DNA of 64,000 nt. It comes from Apostichopus japonicus. Lineage: Eukaryota > Echinodermata > Holothuroidea > Aspidochirotida > Stichopodidae. The notes under the pieces were generated by a model, which searched no databases, was not told where the DNA came from, and saw nothing but the letters and a program-made list of their open reading frames with translations. The position numbers and the translations under genes were made by a program. The stretch lies in the NCBI RefSeq assembly GCF_037975245.1, contig NC_092578.1, forward strand, positions 15,048,321 to 15,112,320, written 5' to 3'. Shown piece after piece: positions 62,501-64,000 of this stretch (position 1 is the first letter of the stretch; every line of letters begins with the position of its first letter).

Positions 62501-63413
62501 GTATATAGAGACATTCTGAGTCGCTTCGTTTGTTCGCAACGAGCACAGTGTGCAAAGCTGCTATATATTGTGTGTGGTGTTTTTCGTGTTTCGCGCAACT
62601 GGTAACGACAACTGGACCTATTTTGATGCCCATGGTTTGCGTGTGACGTCACAAATCGCCAGTTGGCCAAACTCTCTCTATATACGGCTCTGCGCGAATT
62701 GAATTTGCCACATTTGCCGATATGTTCAGGGATTGTTTCCATAACGTATGGGCAACATTGAGCCTTGGTACCTCCTACCCGGCAACCCTCCATCGCCACC
62801 CTATCCCCATCCGCCACCCCATCCCCACCCCACCCCACCCCCTGTGGGAAATCTGTGTGATTGATTACCGTCTCCAAGCATCGATACTGAGATTTCATTT
62901 GTGCAAAATTAATTACTTGAAGCTATAAAAAAATTTGCAAAGAGCTTGGTACACGATATAATATGGATCGCCTTCTTCCCCTCACCCCACCACAACCCAC
63001 GCTCCCACCCTACACACTCCTCGAGTTTAAACTGTGTTTGGTCACCGTTTGGAAACATCCACTCGGAGATTTCATTGACCTGTTTGCTAAATTATCTTTG
63101 CACATCACAATCATTTGTTTCCCGGCAAATTATAAAAACAACTTTGCGAATTATACAAAAACTACAGAACTAACCGCGAGAAAAAACTCAGTCCCTCCGA
63201 GACGTCGCCAAGGAACGCCGTTCTACCGTTAGTTAGCAGCAGAACTCTGTCAAATAATTGGAAGACCTCAGACGAAGGTTGGTGAATAGTTGTGAGTATC
63301 GTACGGCCCTCTGAAGCCAGAGTACGAAGCGTCTCGACCACACTTTGAGCCATAAATGAATCGAGACCAGATGTTGGCTCGTCGCAAAACAGTAATGGAG
63401 GGTTCGTTAAAAG
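51444..63413 (-). CDS. ABCG-family half-transporter (white/scarlet-like), 3' portion
   Basis: Twelve minus-strand exons with consistent AG/GT borders and matching phases give 434 codons plus a stop. Order: Walker B and D-loop ([12 protein letters not shown]), H-loop ([11 protein letters not shown]), a linker, the [20 protein letters not shown] motif, TM1 region ([18 protein letters not shown]), TM2-TM4 ([35 protein letters not shown]), TM5 ([11 protein letters not shown]), the [20 protein letters not shown] motif, an extracellular loop with an N-glycosylation site (CPVNSTSPC), and a last TM with a short basic tail. This is the ABC2-membrane architecture of the ABCG family, closest by motif to insect white/scarlet. 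Known relatives dimerise and move pigment precursors or lipids. The substrate here is unknown. Walker A and the signature motif lie past base 64000. Confidence 0.93.
52513..52800. mobile_element. hAT-type MITE in the last ABCG intron
   Basis: Termini CAGGCGCGTAGCC and GGCTACGCGCCTG. Flanks CCCCAAGC and CTCCAAAC match at six of eight positions, an imperfect target duplication. The interior shares GCGATCTGGGAGGCATTTTC and AAAATTTTCTTGTACGCTTC with the MITE at 33447, in inverse orientation, so both belong to one family. Confidence 0.88.
52914..52987 (-). CDS. ABCG exon: extracellular loop
   Basis: Completes Asp, then [20 protein letters not shown] and SFSS. It has paired cysteines and an NST sequon, as in the large extracellular loop of ABCG proteins. 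Donor GTGAGA. Confidence 0.9.
53300..53560. repeat. Interspersed repeat copy 3, in ABCG intron
   Basis: AATATGCTAGGAAGTCAGATTATGGTCACGCTCACTC-type head and CATTTGGGGCCAATAGTGAT tail, in the order of copies at 40.1 and 50.5 kb. Confidence 0.6.
53852..53952 (-). CDS. ABCG exon: QWLSYGSW motif
   Basis: [20 protein letters not shown] then [13 protein letters not shown], ending with one base of an aspartate codon. The alternative donor at 53858 would break the phase, so GTATGC after 53852 is preferred. Confidence 0.93.
54614..54719 (-). CDS. ABCG exon: TM5
   Basis: Completes Gly, then [20 protein letters not shown] and [14 protein letters not shown]. It resembles the GYLIS...P-x-xxPFLLFGGFF-LN segment of white-type proteins. 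Acceptor TATTACAG, donor GTAAAA. Without this exon the neighbouring phases do not join. Confidence 0.93.
54905..55644. repeat. Six-copy satellite, period about 125 bp, dimeric order, in ABCG intron
   Basis: Copies start at the phrase CCACNTTCTACAAACCCATTCACAAT near 54907 (variant), 55030, 55157, 55286, 55409 and 55542. Copies 2, 4 and 6 share CTCCAGTNTGGCCAAGTTGC. Copies 1, 3 and 5 share GCTTTGNCCAA/CGTTGCCACC. This gives an approximately 253-bp higher-order dimer. Confidence 0.92.
55797..55874 (-). CDS. ABCG exon: TM4
   Basis: [20 protein letters not shown] then NSAVSF plus the first base of a glycine codon. Acceptor TTTGCAG, donor GTAATT. Confidence 0.9.
56696..56849 (-). CDS. ABCG exon: TM3 region
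   Basis: [20 protein letters not shown] then [20 protein letters not shown] and [11 protein letters not shown]. The FxxExxLxxREhxxGMYRxxxYFLAK block is the best-conserved part of the ABCG membrane domain. Confidence 0.97.
57100..57720. repeat. GTACTC-rich degenerate repeat in ABCG intron
   Basis: TTGTACTCGT/ AGTACTCAT variants occur at irregular 10-40-bp spacing. A shorter stretch of the same flavour lies at 60655-60795. Unit borders are unclear. Confidence 0.5.
58210..58290. repeat. Copy of the repeat that hosts the 8.4-kb MITE
   Basis: AAATATGAGATAAAGAATGGTGTATTCTCATTTTCATAACATAC followed by GAAGAGTGCGAAA parallels the sequences on both sides of the MITE at 8456-8820, without the insertion. 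Confidence 0.65.
58300..58561. repeat. Tandem duplication, 2 x about 130 bp, beside an ABCG donor site
   Basis: CGGGCACGAGCTGGCTSTCGACGACT, GATTTTGAGAGATTT and CAAACATTATTCTAAGAATT recur at about 58315 and 58444. The second copy ends about 15 bases from the exon at 58578. Confidence 0.9.
58578..58709 (-). CDS. ABCG exon: TM1-TM2
   Basis: 44 codons: [20 protein letters not shown] then [19 protein letters not shown] and MQQCK. The Q-x-x-x-INGxxF motif is typical of ABCG TM2. Phase 0 both sides. Confidence 0.95.
59400..59505 (-). CDS. ABCG exon: start of membrane domain
   Basis: It reads [20 protein letters not shown] and then [15 protein letters not shown], the amphipathic segment and beginning of TM1 in ABC2-membrane domains. 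Donor GTAAGT. Confidence 0.9.
59518..59562. repeat. (TAA)n microsatellite
   Basis: About 14 TAA units just upstream (minus strand sense) of the exon at 59400-59505, about 12 bases from its acceptor. Confidence 0.95.
60037..60065 (-). CDS. ABCG 29-nt micro-exon
   Basis: Acceptor GCTAACAG, donor GTAAGT. It encodes MEEENEKTS plus two bases of a proline codon, bridging phase 0 to phase 2, which exactly fits the neighbouring exons. Confidence 0.75.
61038..61399. mobile_element. hAT-type MITE, 362 bp, perfect 8-bp target duplication, in ABCG intron
   Basis: Termini CAGTGGCGGAGCTAG and CGCTCCGCCACTG. GGTGTTCC flanks both sides (61030-61037 and 61400-61407). It contains ACTATCTAAGCGGAGCGCCA and GATCGCCGGAAATTACC, a diverged match to the interior of the 33447/52513 family. 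No coding capacity. Confidence 0.93.
61517..61594 (-). CDS. ABCG exon: linker
   Basis: 26 codons, [20 protein letters not shown] then PMECDD, in phase 0 on both sides. Donor GTAAGT. The acceptor region CATCCTGAAG is weak, and a LINE fragment begins 25 bases upstream. Linkers of this family are poorly conserved, so assignment rests on phase and position. Confidence 0.8.
61619..61990 (-). mobile_element. LINE 3' end (jockey/CR1-like reverse transcriptase C-terminus)
   Basis: The minus strand reads [20 protein letters not shown] and, after a one-base frameshift near 61862, [20 protein letters not shown] then FKNRLKTYL and a stop at 61689. The [10 protein letters not shown]...[10 protein letters not shown]-x...FK--LKTYL order is the conserved tail after the reverse-transcriptase domain in many non-LTR elements. 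A GGCGCTATATAAATTTGCAT 3' segment and (TTA)n tail follow. It is 5'-truncated and dead. Confidence 0.85.
62226..62328 (-). CDS. ABCG exon: NYNPADF motif
   Basis: It completes the arginine codon and reads [20 protein letters not shown] then [23 protein letters not shown] is a hallmark of the ABCG nucleotide-binding domain end. Donor GTAAAG. Confidence 0.95.
62494..62692. mobile_element. hAT-type MITE, 199 bp, perfect 8-bp target duplication, in ABCG intron
   Basis: Termini CAGAGCCGTATATAGAGA and TCTCTATATACGGCTCTG are perfect inverted repeats. CGCGAATT flanks both sides (62486-62493 and 62693-62700). The 150-codon minus-strand frame across it is non-coding by this reading. A TGACGTCA palindrome is inside. 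Confidence 0.95.
63175..63413 (-). CDS. ABCG exon: Walker B, D-loop, H-loop
   Basis: Acceptor TTTTAACAG, donor GTTAGT. It begins [18 protein letters not shown], with the catalytic glutamate in CDEP, then [20 protein letters not shown] with the switch histidine, and ends [14 protein letters not shown]. 239 nt, ending two bases into an arginine codon. Confidence 0.95.
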
Positions 63414-64000
63414 CTGTTAAAATAATGATAAGGTAAATATGCTGGTATAAGTATTTACTGAGTAAATACAAGCAATGTTCAAGTCTTGAATTAGTATCCT
63501 ATAGTTATCGGAAAATACATATATGTTAGCTATAGAGGTGTGGTAAGAAACTGCGCCAGTGGAGAAGTAACTGGAAAAGATAAAACTATTCGTTAGGACA
63601 AAATGTGAACTATTCTGGCAGATTTTATTAAACACATGTCAAAAGTGATGGTATTTTTTATCACATTTTCACATTGTTACACCTATAACTGTAGCCTGTC
63701 AGAAGCACACTACTTAATATAACTCAAAAACGGAGTTTGTTATACTGTAATACGCCTTATGTTATAATGCTGCTATATATAGTCCTGCCTCTCGAACAAA
63801 ATGATGCAATCACATGGGAGAACGCTTAAATTTTGTTTTATCTATATAAAAAAAGATAATTAACCCTTTTTTTATCCAGTATAGCTATAAATAGTATAGT
63901 AATTCGTTTCGAAAATGGTTTAGGATTAACTATGAGATAATTGTAGTCATTTTAGTTCAACCATTCAAAAACATCGATTCCCCCAAAGTTCTTAGAATGG
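63414..64000. other. ABCG intron, continuing past the window
   Basis: No further ABCG exon (signature motif or Walker A) is found between 63414 and the window end. AT-rich, with no element recognised. Confidence 0.6.

Noticed and set aside
62446-62898. A 150-codon minus-strand protein
   Set aside because: It crosses a complete MITE with target duplication inside an ABCG intron and matches no family I know.

Overview
This is AT-rich, intron-rich animal nuclear DNA, not bacterial. Most of the short open frames are chance or microsatellite translations. The repeat content (THAP/Kolobok-like DNA transposon, P2X7-C-terminal-like and SAMD3-like genes, many hAT-type MITEs, tRNA-derived SINEs, (TA)n and poly-G tracts) together with a multi-exon white/scarlet-type ABCG transporter fits a marine invertebrate deuterostome. 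An echinoderm such as a sea cucumber or sea urchin is my best guess. No species can be named from the sequence alone.

Layout. 1-21180 is gene-poor: minisatellites, (TA)n tracts, a 365-bp hAT-like MITE at 8456-8820, a tRNA-derived SINE near 15 kb and a 215-bp tandem duplication at 19056-19489. 21185-31380 is a 10.2-kb Kolobok-like transposon bounded by TTAA on both sides with AGWGGCCATGACACGAAAA termini. It carries a decayed THAP-domain exon (+ strand, left end) and a decayed P2X7-C-terminal-domain gene (- strand, right end). Nested inside it, at 21906-28890, is a second TIR element (CACTCTTA... ends, flanking TA, GAACCG/GATCA subterminal repeats). Its only recognisable gene is a six-exon SAMD3-like protein with a reading-frame lesion. 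31385-51443 is again mostly intergenic repeats: a purine tract, a 245-bp hAT MITE with perfect 8-bp target duplication, diverged minisatellites (one rich in TGACGTCA), a SINE at 44.6-44.8 kb and a degenerate CCATA array.

51444-63413 is the best gene: the 3' part of an ABCG half-transporter on the minus strand. Twelve consecutive exons with matching splice phases run from Walker B to the stop codon. The Walker A exons lie beyond base 64000. Its introns hold two complete hAT MITEs, a third with an imperfect target duplication, a LINE 3' end 25 nt from an exon, a six-copy satellite with dimeric order, and a local duplication beside a donor site.

The two parts are unrelated in function: the ABCG gene is a host gene, and the 21-31 kb block is a nested, decayed mobile unit. 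No rRNA, true tRNA or CRISPR was seen.
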